Shown here one piece after another: positions 46,519 to 55,639 of a DNA stretch of 64,000 nucleotides. Source of the stretch: Telmatactis stephensoni. Its lineage: Eukaryota; Cnidaria; Anthozoa; Actiniaria; Isophelliidae. Every line of letters starts with the position of its first letter. Positions within the stretch are counted from its first letter, which is position 1. The stretch covers positions 1-64,000 of the forward strand of contig JALIZF010001750.1 of NCBI GenBank assembly GCA_029948255.1, in the 5' to 3' direction. Under the pieces are notes generated by a model. The model was given only the letters and a program-made list of their open reading frames with translations. It was not told the origin of the DNA and ran no database searches. Both the position numbers and the translations under genes were made by a program.

Positions 46519-48230
46519 GCATACTTGCCTCTTTGCTAGCTTACTTTGTTGTTGTTGTCCACCTTAAACAATCTTACAGATGCTTACGTGACACTAGGTG
46601 ATATCCAACAAGTCCACGACTTTCAAGATTACTCACTTATGATCATCCAGGCTTCACCAGGAACTATCCTTGAAATACCTTACCCAAAGGAGGTTAGTGC
46701 AGGTTATATACTTTTCTTTGTCTTTAACTTTTTATAATAAAACAGAACCTATGTTGTCGTTGTTATTATTATCATTATTATCATAATATACCCTTTACAT
46801 AAAGCTACTGATACTATGCAACATGTTTTCGCTCCGGCTCAGTAAAACAAAAAAGGGGGATAGGGAGATTAATAGGGGCTTGGGGTTATCTGCATATGAT
46901 TAGTATAGCATGATTTCAAGACCTCATTAATAATTCATAAGGTGAACAATGAAAATCATAACTATGACGAGTATCTGATGAAGACTTATCCTAATTTACA
47001 TAAAATTTAACCTAGATTTTCTCTGAAAAAATCTTCTTTTTTTAACATGAAATACAGGTTGGATTTTTTAAATCGGTTCAAAACTACACTCTCAGACTTT
47101 CAATGAAATTCAAGACCTCAGGCTGCGCCCTCGCCCTAGGTTTTGAACCTTTATGTAAAGGGCCTATCAGGAAGTAACTCATTTGAATTAACCATACTCT
47201 GTGTGATAATTACAAGAGATTACCTCTGATCTTTCGAGCTTGCACTGGACCAGTTCTTACTATTATCATCTGCGCAAAGAAAATTTCACGGTTCGGGAGA
47301 GCGTGTTCTTTCTTCCGTGCAGCATTAGCTTTAAATGCAACACTGGTGGACAAGGGGGAAGGGGGGATTGCGTGCCGTCGACCTCAGGATTCTAAGCAGA
47401 AAGACTTGCACGAATTACTAATGTAGAATAACAGTCTTTGCATTTACGTTTGAATGAATCGATATTTTTGCTTTTAGAATATCATCCTTTATTTACGAGG
47501 GTCTGAGAAACCTCCTCTAGTGAACTGGATCTACCGCAATCCTAACCATGAGGTCTTGCCTGTAAAAGTACTTGCCCCTGGGGATTACAATGGTGCCGTC
47601 CTTAGAAGGCATCAGACGAAAGCAAACACAGATAGCCTGATCCAAGAAGCTATGGCCATGTTATCTCATGGGTTTCCAGAAGCTTTGATCAGGGACCAAT
47701 CCATGATTTGTGCTGATGAAGAAATGGGAATACAACATCAATTCCCCTCGGAAATTGAAGACCTTTTCAATGTTGACGTGCCTGTAGATAAGCAGCACAC
47801 TGATGTTCCTTGCCACACTAATTCATCTGTACTAAAGGAATCACGTGGTCAACCAATTAACACTGGCTTCGGGGATCAACTCAGTCTGCAGAATTCTACT
47901 TTTGAGCAACTGGTCTTGGATTTGATGCTAAATCCACCAAAACCGCTACCCCAGGACGTTACTGATAACGACGTAGCGTCGACCAAAGAAAGCTCGCCAT
48001 TCCATTTCTTACACTCACTGTTCACGCAATATCCGCCAAGGAATACTCTACAGCTATTCAACAATGATAATGATGAGACTATGAGCAAAGATACTCAAGA
48101 AATTCCATCAACTGCATCTGATTCTGACTCTTCCCATGGTTCACAGCTAGATGATATTGACGACGAGACCCTGAACTCGCTATATTATTATGCTATGACA
48201 GAAAGCCAAGATATTCCCAGTTTATTTTAA
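34241..48230 (+). CDS. E2F: E2F-family transcription factor (four visible coding exons)
   Basis: E2F factors bind TTTSSCGC sites as heterodimers with DP proteins and control S-phase genes under pocket proteins. Joining exons 34241-34485, 45766-45930, 46578-46692 and 47478-48230 keeps one frame and gives 425 residues. Residues 17-81 are the winged-helix DNA-binding domain with the hallmark RRIYDIT (56-62) and EGIGL. Residues ~95-130 form a charged coiled coil, followed by a marked box ([19 protein letters not shown]). The end ([21 protein letters not shown], the last 21 residues, read as separate parts DDETL and LYYYAM..IPSLF) fits the pocket-protein-binding motif. There is no N-terminal cyclin A-binding region in view; the start at 34241 (A at -3) is a best guess. 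Closest in the DNA-binding part to E2F1-3, but short at the N-terminus like E2F4/5. Confidence 0.88.
34576..34730. mobile_element. 155-bp MITE (AATAGGCCTTTTGCATC ends), copy 2
   Basis: AATAGGTCTTGTGCATCAAC pairs with GCTGATGCAAAAGGCCTATT. The inner blocks GCAAAATACATACTG / CAGTATGG also pair. It sits 90 bp after the exon 1 donor of the E2F gene. Confidence 0.55.
34731..37170. other. E2F intron 1, left part, no other gene
   Basis: Intron sequence with no coding motif. It contains an E2F-type palindrome at 35674-35685 (see separate entry). Confidence 0.4.
35674..35685. promoter_or_regulatory. E2F-consensus word in the E2F intron
   Basis: TTTGGCGCCAAT matches the E2F site TTTSSCGC on both strands. 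Other cores TTTGGCGC lie at 41421, 42246-42255 (minus) and 45131 in the same intron. Binding is only suggested by the words. Confidence 0.25.
37171..37455. repeat. Repeat R4 copy 1, ending in a hairpin
   Basis: ACTCATTAATAATTCATAAGG and following ~90 bp match 46920-47040. The end forms a hairpin: GTATAAAGAACTCGAGATCG... against CTCTCTCGTTCTTTATAC, with GTTTTATCGGTATAAAGATCC paired to GGATCTTTATATCCGATAAAAC (37358-37452). Confidence 0.5.
37456..37624. other. Intron spacer
   Basis: Short AT-rich stretch with nothing recognised. A small inverted pair, AAGCTATCTATAATAAC / GATAGATAGCTTATA, lies at 37510-37556. Confidence 0.3.
37625..37769. mobile_element. 145-bp MITE (TAGAGTGATGGCACTTAATC ends)
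   Basis: TAGAGTGATGGCACTTAATC pairs with GATTAAGTGCCATCACTCTA, with CGTGAAA / TTTCACG continuing inward. TA edges suggest a Tc1/mariner-type MITE. Confidence 0.65.
37809..38822 (-). repeat. Dispersed inverted repeat R3, copy 2 (~1.0 kb)
   Basis: Reverse-complement partner of 28950-29931, alike through its whole length but with an expanded poly-A run (38736-38768) where copy 1 has a short T/A tract. The terminal frame [13 protein letters not shown] is intact here on the minus strand, while the middle frame that is open in copy 1 (29243-29437) is broken here. It lies in E2F intron 1. Confidence 0.75.
38823..39352 (+). pseudogene. 5'-truncated LINE 3' end with (TTA)n tail
   Basis: From 38826 to 39096 an uninterrupted frame of about 90 codons encodes the typical C-terminal end of cnidarian-type LINE reverse transcriptase proteins: [30 protein letters not shown] and [11 protein letters not shown] before the stop TAA. 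It has no ATG because the 5' part is missing. A ~235-bp 3' UTR follows and ends in a (TTA)n tail at 39330-39351. Dead on arrival, but with intact frame, so fairly young. It abuts repeat R3 directly at its left edge. Confidence 0.75.
39353..41261. other. E2F intron 1, middle part
   Basis: No coding motif. A repeat end TTAAGGTGGTTCGACCG starts at 40957, but I find no mirrored right end, so it is a fragment or was broken by the insertion at 41262. Confidence 0.4.
41262..42801. mobile_element. 1.5-kb ATAGCGGAGCTCCC transposon, copy 2
   Basis: Ends TAATAGCGGAGCTCCC and GGGAGCTCCGCTATTA are perfect mirrors. It shares most of its body with copy 1 (23685-25729) but lacks the tandem duplication and carries a separate hairpin insertion at 42270-42596. 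The short frame at 41727-41909 matches the C-terminal half of the 23988-24392 frame. No active transposase. Confidence 0.7.
42270..42596. mobile_element. Hairpin MITE nested in the 1.5-kb transposon
   Basis: GATCACTTTGACTTACCATA at the left pairs with the mirrored TGGTAAGCCAAAGTGATC at the right; AACTCGGCTCATTTTTATCGT / ACGATGAAAATGAGCCGAG extend the arms to about 40 bp. Copy 1 of the host transposon lacks it. Confidence 0.55.
42802..45765. other. E2F intron 1, right part
   Basis: At 43309-43500 a TTAAGGTGGCTCGATCGAG end matches repeat R2 (13522-13700). A (TTA)n run lies at 45428-45458. Short frames (44096-44338, 45005-45247) carry no motif. The intron ends in TGATTTTTCTTAG at 45765. Confidence 0.45.
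45766..45930 (+). CDS. E2F: E2F exon 2: coiled-coil dimerisation region
   Basis: The acceptor TTTTCTTAG/G at 45765 gives phase that completes the split Arg codon. The 55 residues are rich in Leu at heptad spacing with charged neighbours ([19 protein letters not shown]), as in E2F-DP dimerisation. The exon ends at ATTAG/ATATCC, a U12-type AT donor. Confidence 0.85.
45931..46577 (+). other. U12-type AT-AC intron of the E2F gene
   Basis: The intron starts ATATCCTTTTT, the U12 donor consensus, and ends CTTAC. CCTTAAAC at 46562-46569 fits the U12 branch-point box (TTCCTTAAC) about 10 bp before the 3' end. Joining on these borders gives ..NASIR-DAYVT.., gap-free against the vertebrate marked-box start. 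The alternative GT donor at 45944 would add four residues. U12 introns are known in animal E2F genes. A SINE and poly-T lie inside. Confidence 0.85.
46227..46486 (-). mobile_element. tRNA-derived SINE inside the E2F U12 intron
   Basis: On the minus strand, TAGCTCAGTTGG (46465-46476) is an A box and GAGTTCAATTCT (46421-46432) a B box at normal spacing, the promoter of RNA polymerase III. The tRNA-like head GTGTAGCTCAGTTGGTTAGT is followed by a ~190-bp body that is not tRNA, so it is a SINE and not a tRNA gene. It is inserted in a TTGC microsatellite (46208-46230 and 46486-46530). A (CTTC)n run lies at 46159-46200. Confidence 0.7.
46578..46692 (+). CDS. E2F: E2F exon 3: marked box
   Basis: Starts after CTTAC at 46577 and ends at GGAG/GTTAGT (46692/46693). 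It encodes [22 protein letters not shown] and LEIPYPKE, the marked-box strands that pack against DP. Confidence 0.85.
46693..47477 (+). other. E2F intron 3
   Basis: GT-AG intron (GTTAGT ... TTGCTTTTAG). Repeat R4 copy 2 occupies about 46920-47165, with the CATTAATAATTCATAAGG start seen at 37183. Confidence 0.75.
47478..48230 (+). CDS. E2F: E2F exon 4: C-terminal and transactivation part
   Basis: Starts after TTTTAG with AAT ATC ATC and runs 250 codons to TAA at 48230. Its start ([15 protein letters not shown]) closes the marked box. A long serine/acid-rich linker follows, including DEEMGIQ and a [16 protein letters not shown] patch. The last residues LYYYAM..IPSLF are placed as in the LDYHF...DLF pocket-protein-binding peptide of vertebrate E2Fs. 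Confidence 0.88.
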   Translation, partial: NIILYLRGSEKPPLVNWIYRNPNHEVLPVKVLAPGDYNGAVLRRHQTKANTDSLIQEAMAMLSHGFPEALIRDQSMICADEEMGIQHQFPSEIEDLFNVDVPVDKQHTDVPCHTNSSVLKESRGQPINTGFGDQLSLQNSTFEQLVLDLMLNPPKPLPQDVTDNDVASTKESSPFHFLHSLFTQYPPRNTLQLFNNDNDETMSKDTQEIPSTASDSDSSHGSQLDDIDDETLNSLYYYAMTESQDIPSLF

Positions 48231-48726
48231 CTAGTTTGAGTTTGAGGAAAAGAAATACTTTATATATATACTTCTCTACTAAAATTGAAAGCATGAGTTT
48301 AACAAAATCCAGTTTGGGCAATTTCAGCTCCTTAATTTCTTAACATGACGTCATTGTGGTCATTATTAGTTACCTATGACATTATTGCACCACAAAACCA
48401 TAATTTTTGAATGACCATTAGATTCCAAGTTTTAAAAGTAGTTAACTATAACATAAACCTAGTTTTTGCGTACTTTAAGAGTAACCCTTGGAATTTTCCT
48501 CTGTCAATTAATTACAATATTATGAATAAAAATGATTTCGTAGTGCTGATCTGTGTAGCAAGTTTTCTCTGATACAAAAAGCTGACACGTAAACTTTTCA
48601 GCAAATGATTGTAAAATTGCTCATAAAATCACATTAAATCCGGCAAAACTCCCGAGGAAATCCTTTCATATATAGAAAAAAGAAACAAAGGCACTTTACT
48701 CGTGCATACGGGCAATACAAAGAAAG
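48231..48726 (+). other. E2F 3' UTR and downstream flank
   Basis: AATAAA at 48527-48532 is a likely polyadenylation signal about 300 bp after the stop codon. No other gene is seen. Confidence 0.55.
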
Positions 48727-48892
48727 TGTTCTACTTTGTGCAACAAATTTTCACAACCTTCAACATCGATTCTTGTTGCATGACAAGTTGCGCGCGGGGT
48801 GGTAATACCAGCAACATCGCTCTACAACTTGCAACGCAACAATGTTGCCCGACAAGTTGCACGATTTTGCTGCTCGTATTACCATACCTTTA
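48727..48892. mobile_element. Solo arm of the 329-bp palindromic MITE
   Basis: Matches the right arm and loop of 19865-20193 (GTTGCATGACAAGTTGCGCG, CAACATCGCTCTACAACTTGC), ending ATTACCATACCTT. The left arm is absent, so the break falls at or near the hairpin centre. Confidence 0.75.
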
Positions 48893-50583
48893 AGTTCGGA
48901 AGAGACATTGCAGGGAAATGAAGACAAGTTCCCTCGTATGTGCACTGCTTAAGACGTGTTTCAGTTTGAATCCACATGGCCGGGACCCGTTCATGAGACA
49001 GATTTTTGTTTTAGCATAACATTACACAGTTAACAGTACCCACGAGGGTTGTCTCTGTAACAAATCTCGCTGCAAACATGCCCCCTAGTGTGTGCCGAGC
49101 TTTAAAGGGAACTTACTTTAATAATATTTCATGGAATAAACGACTTTAAGTCTGAAGGTCTATGAATGCCCAACGTGAGCTTTCTATCCTTACCTTAGGG
49201 CTTGTACGGTATCCTTAATCAAATATCGGTACAAACGTCTCGTGTAGTATACGAAAACGTATGGAATGTTCTGGCACAATTTTTTTACACTTTGGAGCAA
49301 GTTAGTTATTTGGTTGCCTTAGAGATTACACTTATTTATTTATTTTATTTATTTATTTATTTATTTATTTATTTTATTTACAAAACTTCCACCTAAAAAA
49401 TACATAATAATTGAATAAAAAATAAGAAGAAACATGAAATAGAAATAGACTATAATGGTGAGGGACACGCAACAGAGCTGGGCTCCAATTAAAGCGTGCC
49501 CTATGAATGAAAATAATCTCTCGCTTATTAAAATGGTATTCACAAGCATATTGATAGAAAACAATTAATTTGCTTATGGTCTATCTTTGTTCGTTAGAGG
49601 AAGAAACAGCCTTAATTAAAGGCAGTAGTCCCTCATACATACATGAGTTTCATCGTCTTTGTTAAATACAAACTGATGAAGTTTAGGGTTTCAACCCAGC
49701 ACCGACGCTGTTTCATCTTCGAAGCAATGGTCTCTTTAATAATATTTTCAAACTCTACACCTCAAGATGCACGTGTTTTCATATCCCCTTTTTACATTAC
49801 ACTGCCTTAGCTTGATTCAGTTGATTTCCCTAGGGTTGGGTAGCCCCGGGTGGAATGTGAGAAAACAATCTCAAGGTGTAGAGTTAATAAACTAGAAACG
49901 TACTTGGGCTCTTCGAGGATGGAAGAGCTTTAGTGCTGAGTAATCGGAAAATCCAAATTTCATCACGGATGAAACTGTAAAGCCTCACTACTTGTTGATG
50001 TATTACTCTACATCATGATCTGAAATTTATACTGATTTCCCCCCAAAAAAATTGGTTTCAGTGACTAATGTGTTTTTTATCATTAAGAATGAACCAAATA
50101 CTGGAGTATTTATCACATCAGGGAAAGAGTTGCCCTTGAATGATACGTAAAACTCCAAAGTTTTTAACCCTTTTTAGAAATGGCACTCAAAATCAAAGTA
50201 TCTCTGTTGGAAAAACTGTGATAATGCTGCTCGAATAGCTTCACATGGAGATTATGACGAAACAATTAATACTGATTAAGATTGCCGCGCTAATTTATTC
50301 TCACAGTTGACCTCATCGAATTTGCAGGTTTTTTAAGATGAGGATGAAGAAGTATAGCGCAGAATAGCTATTTAAGGACATCCCATATTGACTAGAATTT
50401 GGAATAAACTATAGAGAACTTAATAAAAATTTAGCACGGTTGTCGCTATTACCCTAGAGACGTTATTCACGAGCAGTATAAACCAGCTCACATCGTATCT
50501 TATTCCCTGAAATTTTCACTTAAAACAAAAAACCTCCTCGCTGAAACTTATGAATACACTCGCAAGTTATAATTGCGTTTTGA
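48893..50583. other. LINE-like tail and unique sequence
   Basis: An (ATTT)n run at 49329-49380, with the adjacent minus-strand stretch 49381-49580 (reading IFIHRARFNWSP in one frame), may be a LINE 3' end. A loose inverted pair flanks 49752-49888 (AACTCTACACCT / AGGTGTAGAGTT). Otherwise unique. Confidence 0.3.
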
Positions 50584-50761
50584 CAATTCAAGAATTCACA
50601 CCTTTGTCAGGGGAGTGCCTTGGGAGATGAGGTGGCCGTAAATTCATCCTTTTTTAAATTTTCTAAAGCCGATTCAGTGATGCTTTCATAAACACGGCCA
50701 CCTCATCTCCCAAGACTAACTAATGCCCATCCCCCTGACAAAGGTGTGAATTCTTGAATTG
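50584..50761. mobile_element. 178-bp MITE, 65-bp arms
   Basis: CAATTCAAGAATTCACACCT pairs with AGGTGTGAATTCTTGAATTG; TTGGGAGATGAGGTGGCCGT pairs with CGGCCACCTCATCTCCCAAG. Non-coding. Confidence 0.7.
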
Positions 50762-50814
50762 CAGCTCATTTGCATTCAAAACAAAAGCGCAAGAATACTC
50801 CGACGATTTTTGTG

Positions 50815-51108
50815 AAACTCACTCAGCTTAAAGTTTGATTAATTTTAGTTTGATTCTCTGTGTTTCATCCATTTATACCAACAACGTTTTGATTTAGAGT
50901 GGGTCATTTCTTAACAGTGGGGTCAGGTTTTGTTGAAATTACTTCTAAAATATTTCTCTTCAACAAAATCGCTTAAGGCAAATGTGTAGCTGGATAATTG
51001 CAGTAAAAGTTCTTAAAAGACTATTGAAATTGAACGCGATTCTAAAAAGTTGTGACAAAAAGTTTGTCAAGGCCGAATGCCTCCTGAATTTCTATTGAGT
51101 CACCTTAA
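50815..51108. repeat. Repeat R2, right-hand part
   Basis: Matches 14360-14650 and ends TTGAGTCACCTTAA, the mirror of the R2 left terminus. The left part of this copy is missing here. Confidence 0.45.
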
Positions 51109-51739
51109 AGGCTGATGAATGACCTCGAAAAGAATGTTTTCATTAGAATGTAAGAGCGGAAAAAGAAATAGGCAATTTTTATTTTCGTGAAACTCTTTGT
51201 CGTACAAGAGACGTACGAACGTGAATACATTCAAGTCGAGGTTGTTTTTATGGGTTTTTTTTCAAATCCATACATTTACTGCATAATAAAATAATGCATT
51301 GTTGCGCAATCCTTCAAGCGAATTCGGGGAAGGTCTGTTAATGAAATCGCTAGGATCCTCAGAAACCAAACTTAGAACAAAATTTTATAGCACGTGATGA
51401 ATTTGAACTATGGAAAATCTTGAGTGATAAGGGACGGAACATTAGAAAAGTGATTTAGGGATGGGGCAAAAGCAATAAAATATTATTATATTATTTCCAG
51501 TAAAAGATGTAAAAAAAATTCCTGTCTTGCAATTATCACATAAGAAATATTCCTCCGAGTATTTCTACTTTTGGTGCTAAAAAAATATATGCATTTTAGA
51601 ATCTCACCCTCCCCCCCCCCCTCCCCCACCACCACCACCACCACCGCCCCCACCCCCAATCACTTTTCTAATGGTCCGTCCCTAATGGTGGAAAACATCT
51701 TTCATGCACTAGCTGGCATTTGTTCATGCATGTTCTAAC
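51109..51739. repeat. Unique flank with C-rich/(CCA)n tract
   Basis: At 51604-51656 a pyrimidine tract of C runs and CCA units stands out from the AT-rich surroundings. AATCACTTTTCTAATG(G)TCCGTCCCTAA after it mirrors GGGACGGAACATTAGAAAAGTGATT near 51431-51458, so the tract is the centre of a ~240-bp inverted repeat. Confidence 0.45.
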
Positions 51740-52022
51740 TGGCATTCTTGTCTAACCAGTTAATCACGTTGGAGGAGGCGCCGTCCAACCCGGCTGATCG
51801 AATTCATTACCTACACACAGCAAATCTTTGCTGAGGCCTGTTTCGCAAGGCCTTTTAAATTAGAAGCACACATCAAGATATAGTTAGCTGGTTACCTAGA
51901 TCTAGAATCAATCGTATTTTGTAGTAATAATTTGTAATGACTAATCGTGTTCCCAATTAGTGTAACCACGCTAAAGAAATATGACACGTAAATAAAGTTG
52001 TTGTTGTTGTCGTTGTTGTTTG
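51740..52022 (+). repeat. Non-LTR or SINE 3' end with (TTG)n tail
   Basis: The segment ends ACGTAAATAAAG followed by (TTG)n at 51999-52020, a usual form for LINE/SINE tails in this kind of genome. A small hairpin CTGAGGCCTGTTTCGCAAGGCCTT lies at 51831-51856. No coding remnant remains. Confidence 0.35.
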
Positions 52023-52715
52023 TACAGTCTAATTAATTAGAACTTGATTAATGAAAGGCTGCATCGACCAAAGATATAGTATAGGCGCTCTCTCAGTTTA
52101 GAACTGAAAAACCATTATTACTAGGGATTGCGAATAACCCACGGCTCGACCTGACTGTCCTCTTACAAAGAGGAATTGTGCTAGTGTTATTGATTTTAAT
52201 ATTATGAGAGTAAGTCGTGTATTAGATGGTGAACACTAAAACTATGAAATACTTTTGTTAACTTAATAGCACTAAATAGTGCATAATTCTTTAGTGTTTA
52301 TTAAGCTTACCCAGTGAAACAAAAACTAATAGTGAAATTAATTGCATCAAAAGAAGACAATAGAAATAAGGTCTATTTAGTGCATGTTTCATGCATTTAA
52401 TGTTGCGCTTTATTGCTGGATATCATTATTCATAGCTGAGTTTTTGTGGCGATTCCATAAAGGTAAAAGAAGAAGTAATTAAAATAATTGCACAAAAGTG
52501 ATGGCGGGATCGCGGGTATTACGCGCACGGGTCAAATATTGAAAATTCAATTCATACTCAAATTATTAATTTGTTTTGTTTGACTTAACGTTACTTTACT
52601 ATAATGATAATATGTAGCATCATCTGTGTAATGACGATTGCTAAAGAGAAACGACTGTATGTGGGTGCTAAATAATTCAATGGGCGAGGCCTTTCTAGAT
52701 TTTAATAGATTTGCC
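52023..52715. other. No recognised gene
   Basis: Unique AT-rich sequence. Confidence 0.3.
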
Positions 52716-52934
52716 TAAGGTGATGTCCACGGATCGATTTCCGCGCAACAAATGTTGCGCGTAAAGTTTATGACGTGGAAAATACAAAAAGCGAACATTT
52801 TTAGCAATATTTTTGCTCAGTAGTGAACAAATGTTGATATGAATTTTAAAAACTTTTGACGCAAAATTATGAATTTGACCAAGTAGTGCGCGGAAAATTG
52901 TTGTTGCGAATCGACCCGTGTAACATCACCTTTA
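52716..52934. mobile_element. 219-bp MITE (TAAGGTGATGT ends)
   Basis: TAAGGTGATGTCCACGGATC pairs with the mirrored end GACCCGTGTAACATCACCTT; CGCAACAA / TTGTTGCG extends the arms to about 35 bp. Non-coding. Confidence 0.6.
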
Positions 52935-54394
52935 TGCTATGGTTTGAAATCTTCCATTCGTTTGATTTTTAGGGGACGTTTTTTCTTTCTAAGTCTACTT
53001 TCTTTATTTTCTAAAACCTATCTAAACTTACCCATATTTTAACCCTAAACCTATAAACCTTAGAAAACTTCCGTAAAATTTAAACCAGAGGAAAAAATAT
53101 TAAAGAGCACAACATATATACAGTTGCAGCACACAAAAGGATATTTAGAAAACATGTACAGAAACAATGTCCTTTTCATTTCTTTGGCCCAAAAACAATT
53201 TCCCTCAATCTTAAGCTTAAATGATACGTTCTAACGCTAAGAGCTTTGACCCTCTTTCTTAACAAGAAAGGAACATTATTTTTAATTTTATATTACAAAA
53301 CTTAAATTACATACTTACTGTTTGTCAAAAAATAGGTTGCGATGCGGCATGACACAGCTGCCTCACGAATCAAACTTTGGAGTTTCAGGAATCTCTAAAA
53401 TGTTTGTTAACGTTTCCGTTCGACAAAAACAGGTTACACGATGCTCTCAGTACTTGTATAGATTATAATGCTGATGATTTCCGCGGGTAAAGGTTGAGCG
53501 GGACAATTATTTCTGATTGAACAAATCTATCCGCCTGGGCATGAATTCAAAATGAGGCAACCAAAACCTTACTGGTGTCAATCATAATATCAGTTTGATC
53601 CTAAAAATATGTTTTTATATCTAATTTTCTCGCAAAAGCTAATTACTATAAACTTTTAATGAACTGTTCTGCTACCAAAGCCAATTTCCGTAAAATACAA
53701 AAATTAAATTGAATATTGCAATGTTGACGGTCCAGCAGGAGAGCTCGACCCACACGAAGGTTGAGTTAGTAGGTCAAACTATTAAAAGGTAAAGTTGAAC
53801 CAAGGAACGCAAGTAACTTATACTTCCTCGCCTTATAAATGTCAAAGTTTATTGTTTAGTATCTTGTGCATAGAGGTGTATTAAGAGTTCACTGAAAATG
53901 CCAGCATAGTCAGCATACCAAACCACTGTATCGTTATTAGTAATTACGGGACGCCAGTAACAGCGAAATCAAGTTTAAGTTACTGTGGTTGTATGTGATC
54001 AACGACATTAAAAAGCTTTTTCAAGTCTATGAAAGTCTCTATACAGTTGAACAGATATACGCGGAAGAGTCTTTGCAACCCAGCGAGATATAATTTAAAC
54101 GCCGGCCTTTTCTCTGACGCACTTACTGTTTACAGATCAGTAGTATGCGTTAAAAGTTAGCGAATCCGGTTTCAAAAAAATGATGTTTTATCTTATTATG
54201 AAACTCATTGATAATTTTATAAGGCCCACAATACTTAGACCTGCAGAAATTATGATGACTATTATATTTTACAGGATATAGGTTCGCGTTTTAAAATGGC
54301 AAATTTAAATTTAAGACAAACTTAAGGAAAAACTTGGACAAGTCGAATAAAACACTCGCTAAACCAGTAATGATTGCTATTTTGACCTGTTTCC
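52935..54394. other. No recognised gene
   Basis: Unique AT-rich sequence with no motif or partner in the window. Confidence 0.35.
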
Positions 54395-55330
54395 CCATTT
54401 TTGCCATCAAAAACCTGTTTAATCACCTTTCAATTTCTACAGTAATTTCTTTGGATACGTATGCAAGATTTCTAATGCCATGCAAGTAAACTTTGTTCAG
54501 TATATAGTAGTAAATCTACGTCACAAGATTCATGCAGCGTCAACTTCCTGAACTTCATTTGATCGCCATGATAAGCCGGTTTTCGGAAGTCTTTTATTGT
54601 AAACTTACGACATTTTGCAAGGAAAATAATTCACAATAGCATATTTTTGCGAGCAAAGATATATGTAAATGTATCAAAGGGATCTGCAGAAAACACAATG
54701 TTCCCCATTGTTTTTCAAACCAAAGCTTATTGCAAAGCATGTCTTTTAATATTCAAACCATTAAAACTTTAGATATCTATAGTAGATTTTGAGAAAACAA
54801 AGATTGGACCTAACTATTAAAAACGGATTAGCATGAGTACCATAAAAAGTCTAGGCCGTGCTTTTAAAAGCTTCGAGTTCGATGTGCATAAAAGTACTTC
54901 TGTATAATTAGTAAGCGGACATGTACACTTATCATTGTCAATACGTATTTAAGAAATCTGGTCCCATGTCTAGAATAAACGAATCTGAAGTTTGTCATGC
55001 GCTGGAAGCCAGACACAACGGCAGCCATTTTGTAACCACGGAGCTGTTCACCTACAGTTCAACAAGTAGCTCTTAGGCGGTCTCCGGGAGTAAAATTTCA
55101 TTGCTTTCTCATTTTCCTACCTTGATAAGCGTTCAAAAAGCTTCTTGCGCTCTCCAAGTACGATTCCAGCCTCGTAAACAGCCATAAAACGGTCTCAAAA
55201 GTACCTACCGTTTTGGCCAGTCTAGAAGTACCTACCGTTTTGGCCAGTCGAAGCCGACGGCTGCTGAAATCATTTATGTGGTGCGCATGCGCAACGAAAA
55301 TTCTCCTCGGCTACTTTAAAGTACATTTTT
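54395..55330. repeat. Dispersed repeat R1, copy B
   Basis: Same-orientation partner of 10980-11830. A 27-bp tandem duplication (GTACCTACCGTTTTGGCCAG twice) is private to this copy at 55199-55250. Ends near GCGCATGCGCAAC at 55283-55295. Confidence 0.55.
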
Positions 55331-55639
55331 ATCTCGAATTAAGAACTTTCTTAATTTGCAAAGACTTTTTGCTTGAAAGTTTTTCTAAGCCTAAATTAAT
55401 CTAGCTTGAGAAATTCGGGTCAAAGTGATATCTTACAGCTACACGTTTGATAAGTAATATAAAGGGCTCGAGTACGCGTTGTATCAGGTCTAAAGCAAAC
55501 AGAACCAAAAACAATTATAACGTGCCGTCTTGTTCTTTACACATTTCTTAAGATTTCCTGAATATCAGCCAAATAAACGGGCCGGCCGAGATATCATAAA
55601 CTATTTTATATAACATAAAATTACTCATGTAGAGTGCGC

